DNA of 64,000 nucleotides. It comes from Paraconexibacter algicola. Lineage in GTDB: Bacteria; Actinomycetota; Thermoleophilia; Solirubrobacterales; Solirubrobacteraceae. The stretch is taken from contig NZ_PYYB01000003.1 in assembly GCF_003044185.1 (NCBI RefSeq), positions 62,001-126,000 of the forward strand, in the 5' to 3' direction. A model generated the notes under the pieces. The model had not been told where the DNA came from, ran no database searches, and worked only from the letters and a program-made list of their open reading frames with translations. This document shows positions 35,462 through 43,720 of the stretch, piece after piece; position 1 is the first letter of the stretch; the number at the start of each line of letters is the position of its first letter. A program made the position numbers and the translations under genes.

Positions 35462-37099
35462 TCAGGGGGCGAGCCGGGCGACCGCGACCGGCGGCCGGAC
35501 GCCGTCCAGATGCCAGCGCGCGAGGTCCCCGCCGCGCAGCGCCGGACCGCGGAGGTTCCGGCCGCGCCCGGACGGCACGTCGAGCCGCCGGCGCAGCACG
35601 ATCCGTCCGGCCCGGCGCACGGTGACGACGCCGCGGCAGCGCCGGGCGTAGGGCCGCACGGGCGCGCGGTACGCGCGCGGGCAGCGCACCCGCAGGCGTG
35701 ACGGGGCGGTGCGGCGCGTCACGCGCAGCACCGGCAGCTGGCGGCCACGGACCTCGCAGCCACGCAGGTCGTCGACCGGGTCGACGACGACCTGGTCGAG
35801 CCCGGGGCCGCAGTCGAGCACGTCCCGGACGCCGTCGAGGGCGCTGATGCGATCGTCGCCATCCCCGCCGTCGAGCACGTCCCGAGCGGTCCCGCCGACG
35901 AGCCGGTCCTCGCCGCCGAGGCCTCGCAGCGTCACCGGCGTGATGCCGCCCGCCAGGAGGTCCGCGGCGGTCGCCGTGCCCTCGACGATCTCGACGTCCC
36001 GACCGATCCGGTCGCGCTCCCCGGACTCGCCGTCGTCGGCGATCTTGTCGAGCGTCACCCGCACCGGGCCGCCGACGAAGATCGAGGCGTACGCCACCCG
36101 GTCGACTCCCGCCCCGCCCTCGACGGTGTCGTCCCCGCGGTCCCCGAGGAGGACGTCGTCCCCTCCCCCGCCGCGCAGCACGTCGTCGCCGCCGCGGCCC
36201 GACAGCCGATCGGCGCCGTCGGAGCCGACGAGCAGGTCCGGGCCCTCGCCGCCGATGAGCTCCTCGATCCCCAGGAGGTTCCCGGTCGCCGCGCCGCGCG
36301 GTCCGTCGTTGGCGCGGCCGTCGAGACTCAGGACCATCGGGACGGACCCGAGGTGGCGCGCCACGTCCCCATCCCCCGCGCCGCCGTCGCACACGTCGGG
36401 ACCGGGCCCGCCGAGCAGGCAGGCGTCGTCGCCGGGCCCGCCGTCGAACCGGTCCGCCCCCGCCCCGAGGTCGACGACGTCGTCCCCGCCCCCGCCGATC
36501 ACGGTCTCGTCGGCGTCGGTCCCGCGGACGAGGTCGTCCCCCGCACCGCCGACGACCACCTCGACCTCGCGCACGTCGTCCTGCTCGCCCAGGCGCCCGT
36601 CGTCCTCGCCGCCGCCGAGCGTGACCGCCACCCCGTCGTCGTGGCGGCCGTCGTCGTAGCGGACCGTGTCGCGCCCGGGGCCGCCGACGAGCCGCTCGGG
36701 GCCGGCGCCGCCCGTGAGCTCGTCGTCGCCCGGGCCGCCCGACAGCAGCGTCGGCCGGGCGACCCGCGTGACGAGCCGGTCGTCCCCGTCACCCGCCTCG
36801 ACCCGCACCACCTCGACGGGCGCCGCGGCGCACACGACGGCGAGCGGCGTGTCGGGGGCGGCCGCGCAGCCGTCGCGGGCGACCGGTGGGGTCGCGGCGT
36901 CGGTCACGCGCACGAGCTCGCCCTGCGGCTCGAGGAGCAGGTCGTTGCGCTCGCCGGGCGCGGCGGTCACGGTCAGCGCGCCGTCCCCGACCGCGACGGT
37001 CGCGGCGGCGGCGGTCCCGGGGAGCGCCAGCCCCACGAGCAGCGCGAGGACCGAGACCCTCCCGTGCCGCCGGACCCTGCCGCCCATGGCACGGACCAT
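35462..37099 (-). CDS. Exported RTX-like calcium-binding repeat protein
   Basis: A 545-residue protein with an N-terminal signal peptide (about 15-33, ending TAAAA). Residues about 115-440 hold many GGxGxDxL/V-type nonapeptide repeats such as GGPGDDELTGGAGPERLVGG, which form a Ca-stabilised beta roll when calcium is present outside the cell. Several repeats are degenerate (GGPGPDVCDGG). The C-terminal about 90 residues are Arg-rich with RCRGVVTVRRAGR-like strands and no LPXTG. A second ATG at 37087 is an alternative start. It lies 10 bases after trpS. Function unknown; structural, adhesive or enzyme-associated roles are all possible. Confidence 0.8.
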   Translation of the reverse strand: MVRAMGGRVRRHGRVSVLALLVGLALPGTAAAATVAVGDGALTVTAAPGERNDLLLEPQGELVRVTDAATPPVARDGCAAAPDTPLAVVCAAAPVEVVRVEAGDGDDRLVTRVARPTLLSGGPGDDELTGGAGPERLVGGPGRDTVRYDDGRHDDGVAVTLGGGEDDGRLGEQDDVREVEVVVGGAGDDLVRGTDADETVIGGGGDDVVDLGAGADRFDGGPGDDACLLGGPGPDVCDGGAGDGDVARHLGSVPMVLSLDGRANDGPRGAATGNLLGIEELIGGEGPDLLVGSDGADRLSGRGGDDVLRGGGGDDVLLGDRGDDTVEGGAGVDRVAYASIFVGGPVRVTLDKIADDGESGERDRIGRDVEIVEGTATAADLLAGGITPVTLRGLGGEDRLVGGTARDVLDGGDGDDRISALDGVRDVLDCGPGLDQVVVDPVDDLRGCEVRGRQLPVLRVTRRTAPSRLRVRCPRAYRAPVRPYARRCRGVVTVRRAGRIVLRRRLDVPSGRGRNLRGPALRGGDLARWHLDGVRPPVAVARLAP

Positions 37100-37109
37100 A
37101 CGCCGCGGG

Positions 37110-38129
37110 TCAGCGGCGCGGGCCGACGCCCATGACCTCCCGGACGTCCGCGAGGACCCCGGAGGCGATCGCGCGGGCCTTCTCCGCCCCGGCGCCGAGC
37201 GCCTCCTCGATGGCGGCCTCGTCGGGCCGCAGCTCGGCGTAGCGCTCGCGGACCGGCGCGAGCAGGCCGTCGACCGCCTCCGCGGTCGCGAGCTTCAGGT
37301 CGCCGTACCCGCGGGCGTCGGCCATCGACGCCTGCGCGTCCGCGATCGTGGTACCGCGCGCCACGGCCAGGAGCTCCAGCAGGTTGCTGACCCCGGGCTT
37401 GGCCGCGCGGTCGAAGCGGATCTCGTTGTCGGAGTCGGTGACCGCGCGCTTGAACTTCTTCACCAGCGCCGCGGGCTCCTCCAGGACGTAGAGCGTGCCC
37501 TCGACGCTGCTGCTCGACGTGGACATCTTCCGCGTCGGCTCCTGCAGGTCCATGATCCGGGCGCCGACCTCGGGGATGCGGTGCTCGGGCACGACGAGGA
37601 CCGGCTCGCGCTCGGCCGCGAACCGGGCGTTGAAGCGCAGCGCGATGTCGCGCATCAGCTCGACGTGCTGGCGCTGGTCGTCGCCGACCGGCACCTCGGT
37701 GGCGCGGTAGGCGAGCACGTCGGCGGCCATCAGCGTCGGGTAGAGGAAGAGCCCGGCGGACACGAGCTCGCGCTGCTGCGCGCTCTTGTCCTTGAACTGG
37801 TGCATGCGGTTGAGGTCACCGTGCGCGGTGACGCTGCACAGCAGCCAGCAGAGCTCGGCGTGCTCCTGCACGTCGCTCTGGCGGAACAGCACGCAGCGGG
37901 CGGGGTCCAGCCCGGCGGCGAGCAGCAGCGCGGTCGTGTCGTAGAGGCGCTCGCGCAGCTCGGCCGGGTCGTACTGGACCGTCGTGGCGTGCAGGTCGAC
38001 GATGCAGAAGATCGCGTCCCCGCCGGCCTCGACGGCCCGCTCCTGGCCGGCGACGTACTGCCGGATCGCCCCGACGTAGTTGCCGAGGTGCTTGCGGCCG
38101 GTGGGCTGGATCCCGCTGAAGATGCGCAT
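37110..38129 (-). CDS. trpS: Tryptophanyl-tRNA synthetase
   Basis: TrpRS charges tRNA-Trp. The 339-residue class I enzyme opens MRIFSGIQPTGRKHLGNYVG; the HIGH box reads KHLG. VPVGDDQRQHVELMRDIA follows. The KMSKS loop reads KMSTS with extra serines, a form of the loop also met in actinobacterial TrpRS, so it is not by itself a sign of inactivity. A TAGGCT box 9 bases before the ATG marks a promoter just past the secreted-protein operon. Confidence 0.95.
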   Translation of the reverse strand: MRIFSGIQPTGRKHLGNYVGAIRQYVAGQERAVEAGGDAIFCIVDLHATTVQYDPAELRERLYDTTALLLAAGLDPARCVLFRQSDVQEHAELCWLLCSVTAHGDLNRMHQFKDKSAQQRELVSAGLFLYPTLMAADVLAYRATEVPVGDDQRQHVELMRDIALRFNARFAAEREPVLVVPEHRIPEVGARIMDLQEPTRKMSTSSSSVEGTLYVLEEPAALVKKFKRAVTDSDNEIRFDRAAKPGVSNLLELLAVARGTTIADAQASMADARGYGDLKLATAEAVDGLLAPVRERYAELRPDEAAIEEALGAGAEKARAIASGVLADVREVMGVGPRR

Positions 38130-38138
38130 CGGCCGGTC

Positions 38139-38144
38139 AGCCTA
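38139..38144 (-). promoter_or_regulatory. TAGGCT -10 box of trpS
   Basis: TAGGCT ends 9 bases before the trpS ATG at 38129 and is not part of a stop codon. No Shine-Dalgarno lies between. It suggests a leaderless or near-leaderless transcript. Confidence 0.45.
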
Positions 38145-38197
38145 CCCCTCGCGCCCGGTCCCTCGACCCGTGGTGGGGGACGGGCGGCGCGTCGTGG

Positions 38198-38216
38198 CGC
38201 CCGCCCTGCGCGGGCG
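38198..38216 (-). terminator. Terminator hairpin of the secreted-protein operon
   Basis: CGCCCGC/GCGGGCG, a perfect 7-bp stem with a 5-base loop, starting 15 bases past the stop at 38232. An alternative bulged stem overlaps it just downstream (GGGCGGCGC with GCGCCCGCCC). It lies upstream of the trpS promoter. Confidence 0.55.
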
Positions 38217-38231
38217 GACGCCGGTGCCGTC

Positions 38232-39548
38232 TCAGCGGACGACGATCGGGATGTTGACCCGCGCCGCGTTGCCCGTGCTCGGGACGTAGCGGAAGCGGAT
38301 CGTGCGCGTCGAGTAGTTCGTCGGGTTGAACCAGGTGATCGCGCCGCGCTGGCGCACCGTGGCGCCGGACTTCGCCGCGAAGCGGCCGCGGACGATGTTC
38401 AGCACCTCGACCGCGGTCCCGGCGGGCGCGACGACGCGCTTGCCCCTGTCCCTGCAGGTGAGCGTGCCGCGGAAGCGGTAGCGCTTGCCCTTGGCGAAGA
38501 TCGCCGCCCCGGAGGACGTGCGACCGACCGGCTGCTGCGACAGGCGGACCGTCAGCCGCGGCACGAGGCAGCGCCCCGGATCCGCGGTGAGCGGGAGCGC
38601 CTGGCCGAGCACGCTGCCGTCGGGCAGCCGGTTGACGGCGGGCGAGTTGTCGATCCGCACGTCGCGGTCGAGGATCGTGCTGACGTTGCCCGACAGGTCG
38701 GTCAGCCGCAGTACGAACCGGTGCTGCCCGTCGGCGACGGTCCGGGTGTCGAAGCTGAACGACGGGCTCGCCGTGGTCGGGCAGGCGACGCCGGCCGGCA
38801 GGTCCTTCCCCGGACGCGCTGGGCCGATGTCCGTGCAGGCCCCGGCGAGGTCGACCGACTGACGCAGCACGCCGTCGACGAACAGGTCCGCCCGCTCGAG
38901 GCCGGCACCCTGGTCGCTGGTGGTGGCGCCGAAGGTCATGACGTTCCGGGCGGGCTCTCCGAGACCGCCGACGGCGCCGTCGGGGGCGTTGTCGTCGCTG
39001 ACGGTGACGCTCAGCGACGCGAGGTCCACGACCGCACCGGCCCCGCCACACGTGGTGGGGAAGCCGGCCTCGCAGCCGAGGGACGCCTCGGCGAAGGGGC
39101 CGGCCGCGACGCCCGACGCGGTGGCGGTCCCGGCGGCCGCGCTGGTGGTCTGGACCTCCTCGAGCAGGCTGCCGGACGCGGAGCCGAAGCGGTACAGGCC
39201 AGGGGTGCCGGATCCGCCGAACCCGCCGAGCGTCCGCTGCGCGGCCGCGGTGGTCAGGCGCACGCCGCCGGGAGGCACGATCCGCCACGACGCCGCGCTG
39301 CCGGTCCCGGGCGCCGAGCTGGTGAACGCCAGCCGCAGGCCGTCGTTGGCCCCGGTGCCGGAGCACCCGGCCCCGGTGGTGGTCGCGGTGGCGTTGCCGG
39401 CGCTCAGCGCCTGCAGGCCGCTCGTTCCGAGCGCCTGGCCCGCGGGGCCGTGGCAGCCCCAGTAGGTGACGGTTCCGGCCTGCGCGAGGCCGGTCGTGGC
39501 GGTGAACGCCACGACGGCCAGCGGGGCCACGATCATCGTCTTGCGCAT
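38232..39548 (-). CDS. Exported WGCHGP-family protein, copy 2
   Basis: A 438-residue exported protein with signal peptide at about 1-24 (LAQAG end). The mature start has TYWGCHGPAGQALG, then GAGCSGTGANDGLRLAF. The middle has DLFVDGVLRQSVDLAGACTDIG and HRFVLRLTDLSGN. The C-terminal part has KGKRYRFRGTLTC and ITWFNPTNYSTRTIRFRY. It is beta-rich and Thr/Gly/Ala-rich with several paired cysteines, with no anchor and no enzyme motif. It is a full-length paralogue of the gene at 42327-43688, including the AGGAGAAC Shine-Dalgarno. It is the last of seven secreted genes. Function unknown. Confidence 0.78.
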   Translation of the reverse strand: MRKTMIVAPLAVVAFTATTGLAQAGTVTYWGCHGPAGQALGTSGLQALSAGNATATTTGAGCSGTGANDGLRLAFTSSAPGTGSAASWRIVPPGGVRLTTAAAQRTLGGFGGSGTPGLYRFGSASGSLLEEVQTTSAAAGTATASGVAAGPFAEASLGCEAGFPTTCGGAGAVVDLASLSVTVSDDNAPDGAVGGLGEPARNVMTFGATTSDQGAGLERADLFVDGVLRQSVDLAGACTDIGPARPGKDLPAGVACPTTASPSFSFDTRTVADGQHRFVLRLTDLSGNVSTILDRDVRIDNSPAVNRLPDGSVLGQALPLTADPGRCLVPRLTVRLSQQPVGRTSSGAAIFAKGKRYRFRGTLTCRDRGKRVVAPAGTAVEVLNIVRGRFAAKSGATVRQRGAITWFNPTNYSTRTIRFRYVPSTGNAARVNIPIVVR

Positions 39549-39592
39549 GGTCTCAGTTCTCCTGGAGTCGTCGGATCGGTTCGCGTGACCGA

Positions 39593-41020
39593 TCACGGAC
39601 CGGTGGCCAGGACGGTGAAGGTCAGGTTCTTCGCGTACGCGCCGGTGCGGAGCGCCTCGTTGGCGGCGATCCGCTGGCGGAGGTCGACCGAGGTCGTCTG
39701 CAGCGTCGGCCCGACGACCGGGCTGGTCAGCGTCGTCAGCGTCAGCGGGTTGCGGCCGATCGCCTCGTACCCGGCGGCACCCACGCGCGCCTCCAGCTTG
39801 TTCTGCAGCAGCCCCGGGGTGCCCGGCGCCGAGTTGACGAGGTACCCCGGGTCGTTGCCGAGGTCCTGCACCGTGATCGTCGACGGCCCGGCGTCGGACG
39901 TGACGCTCAGGGTCAGCGACCCGGTGTAGTCGAGGTCGACGTCCGCCGGCCGGAAGCCGAGCCCGCCGTTGACCAGCTCGCCGCTGCCGGCGATCGACAG
40001 CGACACGCTGGGGATGACCACGGTGTAGCTGCCGCTCGCAGTGGTCGACGTGCCCCCGTTGGAGGCGGTGACCACGATGTTGTGGGTGCCCAGCGACGTG
40101 GTCGGCAGCAGGTCGCCGTCGGCAATCGGGGTGCCGTCCACGGTCGCGGTGCAGCTCGTGGCGTTGGTGCAGGCGAAGTCGATCGGCACGCGACGGTCGA
40201 GGCCGATCCGCTCGCCCAGGATCGGCCGGGAGATCGTCGCGGTGGGGTTCGCGACCGGCGGGGAAGCGGGGATGACCGTGCCCGTCGTGCCGCCGGCCAG
40301 CTGGTACGCGACCGTGCGGGACGCCCCGGCCGGGATCGCGACGCGGAACTGGAGCAGCATGCGCCGGTCACCCTGCCCCGTCAAGATCGGGGACGAGCTG
40401 TAGTCGAGCGTCGGGGAGATGTCCTCCGCCTCGCCGGCGCCGGACCGCCCGAAGATGTTCAGTCCACGAAGGACGTAGAAGATGCCGCTCGGATCGTCCT
40501 GCCGGACGCCGTCGGTGCCCTGCGCCGTCGTCGTCTCGTCGGTGCTGTCGAAGTTTGGTGAGGACAGCACGTCGATGTCGACGTACATGTAGAGGTCGTA
40601 GGTGCGGTCGGTCGCCTCGGTGTTCTGGACCGTGATCCACTCGGTCCAGTACCCGGACGCCCCGATGTCCGTGAGCGTGCCGTGCCGCTCGACCTGGGCG
40701 AGCGTCGGCCCCCCCTGGGAGATCGTCCCGCTCGAGACCACGGTGTCGCCGGACGCGACGCCCGCCGAGGTCGAGATCGTGCGCTTGGCGTTGTCGACCC
40801 CGGTACGCGCGTACGTGAGACTCGTCCGGAAGATGTGGTTCGCACCCAGGACGTTCAGAGCCCCCAGATTGCCACTCGACCCGGTGGTCGCTGTCGAGTT
40901 CCCCGCGACCGCCGTCGCAGCCGACGCCCCGGCGGGCGCGACGATGCCCGCCGCCGTGGCGGCGAGCGCCAGGCCGAGGGTGAGTCGACGCCGGATCGGC
41001 GTCCGTCCGCTGCTCTTCAT
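39593..41020 (-). CDS. Exported two-part protein with a C-terminal A-type module
   Basis: A 475-residue exported protein. A signal peptide with basic start (RRRLTLGLALAATAAG) ends near residue 35. The N-terminal half (about 36-250) is a beta-rich domain with YWTEWITVQNTEATDRTYDLYMY and FRVAIPAGASRTVAYQLAGG. The C-terminal half (about 265-475) repeats the plan of the protein at 44482-45363: TATVDGTPIADG...LGTHNIVVTASNGG, then SLTLSVTSDAG, a GLLQNKLEARV segment and the end ANEALRTGAYAKNLTFTV. The ATG at 41020 gives the best signal peptide, with an ATG at 41035 as alternative. Function unknown. Confidence 0.75.
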   Translation of the reverse strand: MKSSGRTPIRRRLTLGLALAATAAGIVAPAGASAATAVAGNSTATTGSSGNLGALNVLGANHIFRTSLTYARTGVDNAKRTISTSAGVASGDTVVSSGTISQGGPTLAQVERHGTLTDIGASGYWTEWITVQNTEATDRTYDLYMYVDIDVLSSPNFDSTDETTTAQGTDGVRQDDPSGIFYVLRGLNIFGRSGAGEAEDISPTLDYSSSPILTGQGDRRMLLQFRVAIPAGASRTVAYQLAGGTTGTVIPASPPVANPTATISRPILGERIGLDRRVPIDFACTNATSCTATVDGTPIADGDLLPTTSLGTHNIVVTASNGGTSTTASGSYTVVIPSVSLSIAGSGELVNGGLGFRPADVDLDYTGSLTLSVTSDAGPSTITVQDLGNDPGYLVNSAPGTPGLLQNKLEARVGAAGYEAIGRNPLTLTTLTSPVVGPTLQTTSVDLRQRIAANEALRTGAYAKNLTFTVLATGP

Positions 41021-41059
41021 GATCAGTCCCCACATGGTCCGTTCGTCCCCGTTTCCTGC

Positions 41060-41605
41060 TCAGACCCTGAGCGTGAACGTGACGCGCCCTGAACCAAGCT
41101 GCGTCACGTCGTAGATGTATCCCTGACGTCCCGTGTCAGAGGTGGTCCCGTCCCCGGCCGCCTCAGTGCCGTAGCACGGGAAGCGGTCCCCTGCCTTGAC
41201 GGCGCGGCGGAACGGGCAGGTGAAGTCGGCGATCGCCCCCTGCTTCGTCACCAGGTCCTCGGCGATGCGGTACTCGATGTCGCGCAGGAGCAGCCCGAGG
41301 GGGGTCGCGACGAACCCGCCCTTGGTCGACGTGAACCGTACGCGGATGGTCGTCGCGTCGCCGGTGGCGAAACGCGCCTTGCACCGCGAGATCGAGCCGG
41401 GCGCGTAGCGCACGGTCGTGTTGCACTTCACGCTCGTGGCGGTGATGCGGAAGGTCGTCGTCAGACGATCGGCGAGCCGCTTGGCGAAGACCGTCCCCTT
41501 GACGGTCGTGCCGGTGGTCGTCGTCGATGTCTGTCCGTGCGTGGCGGCCGGCGCCAGCAGCAGGGCTGCGGCGGCGAGCGCGGCGATGGTCGTCCGTGTG
41601 GGCAT
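41060..41605 (-). CDS. Small exported protein with paired cysteines
   Basis: A 181-residue exported protein with signal peptide at about 1-24 (ATHGQ end), then a Thr-rich linker. A core has SVKCNTTVRYAPGSISRCKARFA, with two Cys about 16 apart followed by alternating strands TTIRVRFTSTKGG. A second pair follows, in FTCPFRRAV and FPCYGTE. The spacing resembles DUF4333-type domains of actinobacterial secreted proteins, but this is only a resemblance. It lies between the collagen-like gene (20 bases) and the two-part gene (39 bases). Function unknown. Confidence 0.65.
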   Translation of the reverse strand: MPTRTTIAALAAAALLLAPAATHGQTSTTTTGTTVKGTVFAKRLADRLTTTFRITATSVKCNTTVRYAPGSISRCKARFATGDATTIRVRFTSTKGGFVATPLGLLLRDIEYRIAEDLVTKQGAIADFTCPFRRAVKAGDRFPCYGTEAAGDGTTSDTGRQGYIYDVTQLGSGRVTFTLRV

Positions 41606-41625
41606 GCTGCTCCTGGTCTCCTCGG

Positions 41626-42330
41626 TCACGGCACCGGCGGTGCGATCGTGACCATGACGTGCTTCTGGCGCAGGTCCTTGATCTGCTGGCCCTTGCGGAC
41701 GCGCTGCGTGAGCTCGATCCGCACGGGGCTGTTGGTGATCGCGTCGTCGAACTCGACGAGCGGCGGGCGCACGGGCTCGCTGAGCGCCTGGCGGCGGCCG
41801 TCGGCCGAGGCCACGATCGGGAGTCCGAGGCGGCCGGCGCTCGTGGCGATCCGGCCCCGGGCGCTGCCCGAGCTGTCCGCGTCGTCCGCGCCGATCGTCA
41901 CGCGATCGGTCGTGGTGACCCGGACGACGAGCGTGCTGCGCAGCTCGCGCAGCTCGCCGACGAGGTCGGGCGTGAACTCCCAGCTGGTCGGCGTGCTGAT
42001 CGCTGCGCCGATGATCCGGCCGACGACGAGGCCGACCGCGCCACCGAGGTCCCCTGGATCGTCGGCCGCTGGCGTCGGCGTGGGGGTCGGCTCGGGCGTC
42101 GCGCTCGGGGCGGGCGCCGGGTCGGCAGCGGGCTGCGGCTGCGGCTGCGGGTCCGGGGCGGGGCCCGACGGCCCCGAGGGGCCCGTCGGGTCCGCCGGGC
42201 CGGCGACGCCGGTGGGTCCGGTCGGCCCCGTCGTGGCGGGGTCGGGGTCCTGCGCCCACGCGGGAGCGCCGGTACCGACCATCGCCAGGACCACGAACAG
42301 CAGCAGGGATGTCAGCCCGCCGCGCTTCAC
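41626..42330 (-). CDS. Exported collagen-like / proline-rich protein
   Basis: A 234-residue exported protein with signal peptide at about 1-26 (APAWAQ). Residues 35-58 are eight Gly-X-Y-like triplets (GPT, GVA, GPS types, one with Gly replaced by Asp). An extended Pro/Gln/Ala/Thr stretch to about residue 90 follows (PQPQPQPAAD, PTPTPTP). A hydrophobic segment GAVGLVVGRIIGAAIS and a globular part follow, ending VRIELTQRV...VMVTIAPPVP. The GTG start overlaps the stop of the preceding gene by four bases. It looks like a stalk plus head protein. Function unknown. Confidence 0.7.
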   Translation of the reverse strand: MKRGGLTSLLLFVVLAMVGTGAPAWAQDPDPATTGPTGPTGVAGPADPTGPSGPSGPAPDPQPQPQPAADPAPAPSATPEPTPTPTPAADDPGDLGGAVGLVVGRIIGAAISTPTSWEFTPDLVGELRELRSTLVVRVTTTDRVTIGADDADSSGSARGRIATSAGRLGLPIVASADGRRQALSEPVRPPLVEFDDAITNSPVRIELTQRVRKGQQIKDLRQKHVMVTIAPPVP

Positions 42331-43688
42331 CGCACGATGATCCGCTGGGTCACGCGCGCCGCCGCGCCCGTGCGCGGGCGGTAGCGGAACTCGATCTCAC
42401 GGGTCGTGTAGTTCGCCGGGTTGAACCAGGTGATCTCGCCGCGCGTGCGCACCGACGCCCCGGACTTCGACACGGCCCTGCCGCCGATGCGGTTGACGAC
42501 CTCGATCGCCGTTCCGCGCGGGGCGATGACGCGCTTGCCGTTGGACAGGCAGGTCAGCTTGCCGCGGAAGCGGTAGCGGCGACCCTTCTTGAAGATCGGC
42601 ACGCCCCGCCGGTCACGGCTGGCGGGCCGCTGCGACAGCGCCATCGTCAGGCGCGGGCTGAGGCAGCGGCCGGGGGCCGAGGTCAGCGGCAGCGACTCGG
42701 CACCGACGAGGCCCTCCTGGAGCGCGCCGCCGATGTTGATGGCGACCGACGTCGAGCCGGGCTGGACCGCCGAGTTGTCGACGCGGACGTCGCGGTTGAG
42801 CAGCTCGACCGCGTTGCCGGAGAGGTCGGTGAGCACGACGAGGAAGCGGTGGTTGCCGTTCCCCAGCGTCGTGGTGTCGACCGCCAGCGCGGCGTTGCCG
42901 GTCTTCGGGCAGGCGACGCCGATCGGCAGGTCGTTCCCGCCGCGGCTCGGGGCAATGTCGGCGCAGGCCGGACCGGCCAGGTCGGTCGCCTGGCGCAGCA
43001 CACCGTCGACGAACAGCTCGGCCTTCTGCAGCCCGAGCCCCTGGTCGCTGGCCTGGACGTTGATCGTGGCGACCCCGCGAGCCGGCTCGGTGAGCCCCGC
43101 GATGCTGCCGTTGGGCGGGTTGAGGTCGTTGACGGTCAGCGCGAGCGAGCGGATGTCGACGACCGGCCCGCCGGGCACCGCGCACGTGGCGGGGGCGTCG
43201 CAGCGCAGCTGCGCCTCGACGAAGTTGCCGGCCGCGTTGCCGGCGATCGTGGCCTGGCCGTTGGCACCGGACTCGTTGGTCAGCCGCTGCTCGAGCGCCG
43301 TTCCCGCCGCGTCACCGGACCGCAGCCGGTAGGCGGCGGGCTGGGCGCTCGCGTTGCCGAAGCCGCTGAGCGTCCGCTCGATCGTCGCGCCGATGACGGT
43401 CACGCCGCCCGGGGAGGTGATCCGCCAGGCCGCGAAGGTGCCGTTCGTGGGCGAGTTGCCGTTGAACGACAGCCGCAGCCCGTCGCTCGGGCCGGAGCCT
43501 GAGCAGCCGGCACCGTTGGTGTTGGCCGTGGCGCCCGAGGTACCGAGTGCCTGCAGGCCGTCAGCTCCGAGCGGCGCGCCGGTCGGGCCGTGGCAGCCCC
43601 AGAGGGTGGCGGTGCCCGCCTGAGCGGACCCGGCCGCCCCGAGGGCGATGACCGCCGCGAGCGGGGCCGTGAGAAGGATGTTGCGCAT
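42327..43688 (-). CDS. Exported WGCHGP-family protein, copy 1
   Basis: A 453-residue exported protein with signal peptide at about 1-24 (SAQAG). The mature start LWGCHGPTGAPLG is followed by GAGCSGSGPSDGLRLSF, ELFVDGVLRQATDLAG, HRFLVVLTDLSGN, KGRRYRFRGKLTC and ITWFNPANYTTREIEFRY. These run in the same order and spacing as in the protein at 38232-39548, so the two are tandem-type duplicates separated by three other genes. The Shine-Dalgarno AGGAGAAC is also shared. Cysteines recur at matching positions. No enzyme or anchor motif is seen. Confidence 0.78.
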   Translation of the reverse strand: MRNILLTAPLAAVIALGAAGSAQAGTATLWGCHGPTGAPLGADGLQALGTSGATANTNGAGCSGSGPSDGLRLSFNGNSPTNGTFAAWRITSPGGVTVIGATIERTLSGFGNASAQPAAYRLRSGDAAGTALEQRLTNESGANGQATIAGNAAGNFVEAQLRCDAPATCAVPGGPVVDIRSLALTVNDLNPPNGSIAGLTEPARGVATINVQASDQGLGLQKAELFVDGVLRQATDLAGPACADIAPSRGGNDLPIGVACPKTGNAALAVDTTTLGNGNHRFLVVLTDLSGNAVELLNRDVRVDNSAVQPGSTSVAINIGGALQEGLVGAESLPLTSAPGRCLSPRLTMALSQRPASRDRRGVPIFKKGRRYRFRGKLTCLSNGKRVIAPRGTAIEVVNRIGGRAVSKSGASVRTRGEITWFNPANYTTREIEFRYRPRTGAAARVTQRIIVR

Positions 43689-43720
43689 CGGTGGTTCTCC
43701 TGATGGAGGTCTCGCCGCGG

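Noticed and set aside
35462-37099. Tandem DNA repeats or a CRISPR-like array within the GC-rich repeats
   Set aside because: The periodicity is at the protein level (Gly-Gly-x-Gly-x-Asp nonapeptides), the DNA units are not identical and there are no spacers.
37110-38129. Inactive or resistance-type TrpRS because of KMSTS in place of KMSKS
   Set aside because: The variant loop also occurs in actinobacterial TrpRS and all other motifs are intact; only one trpS is in view.
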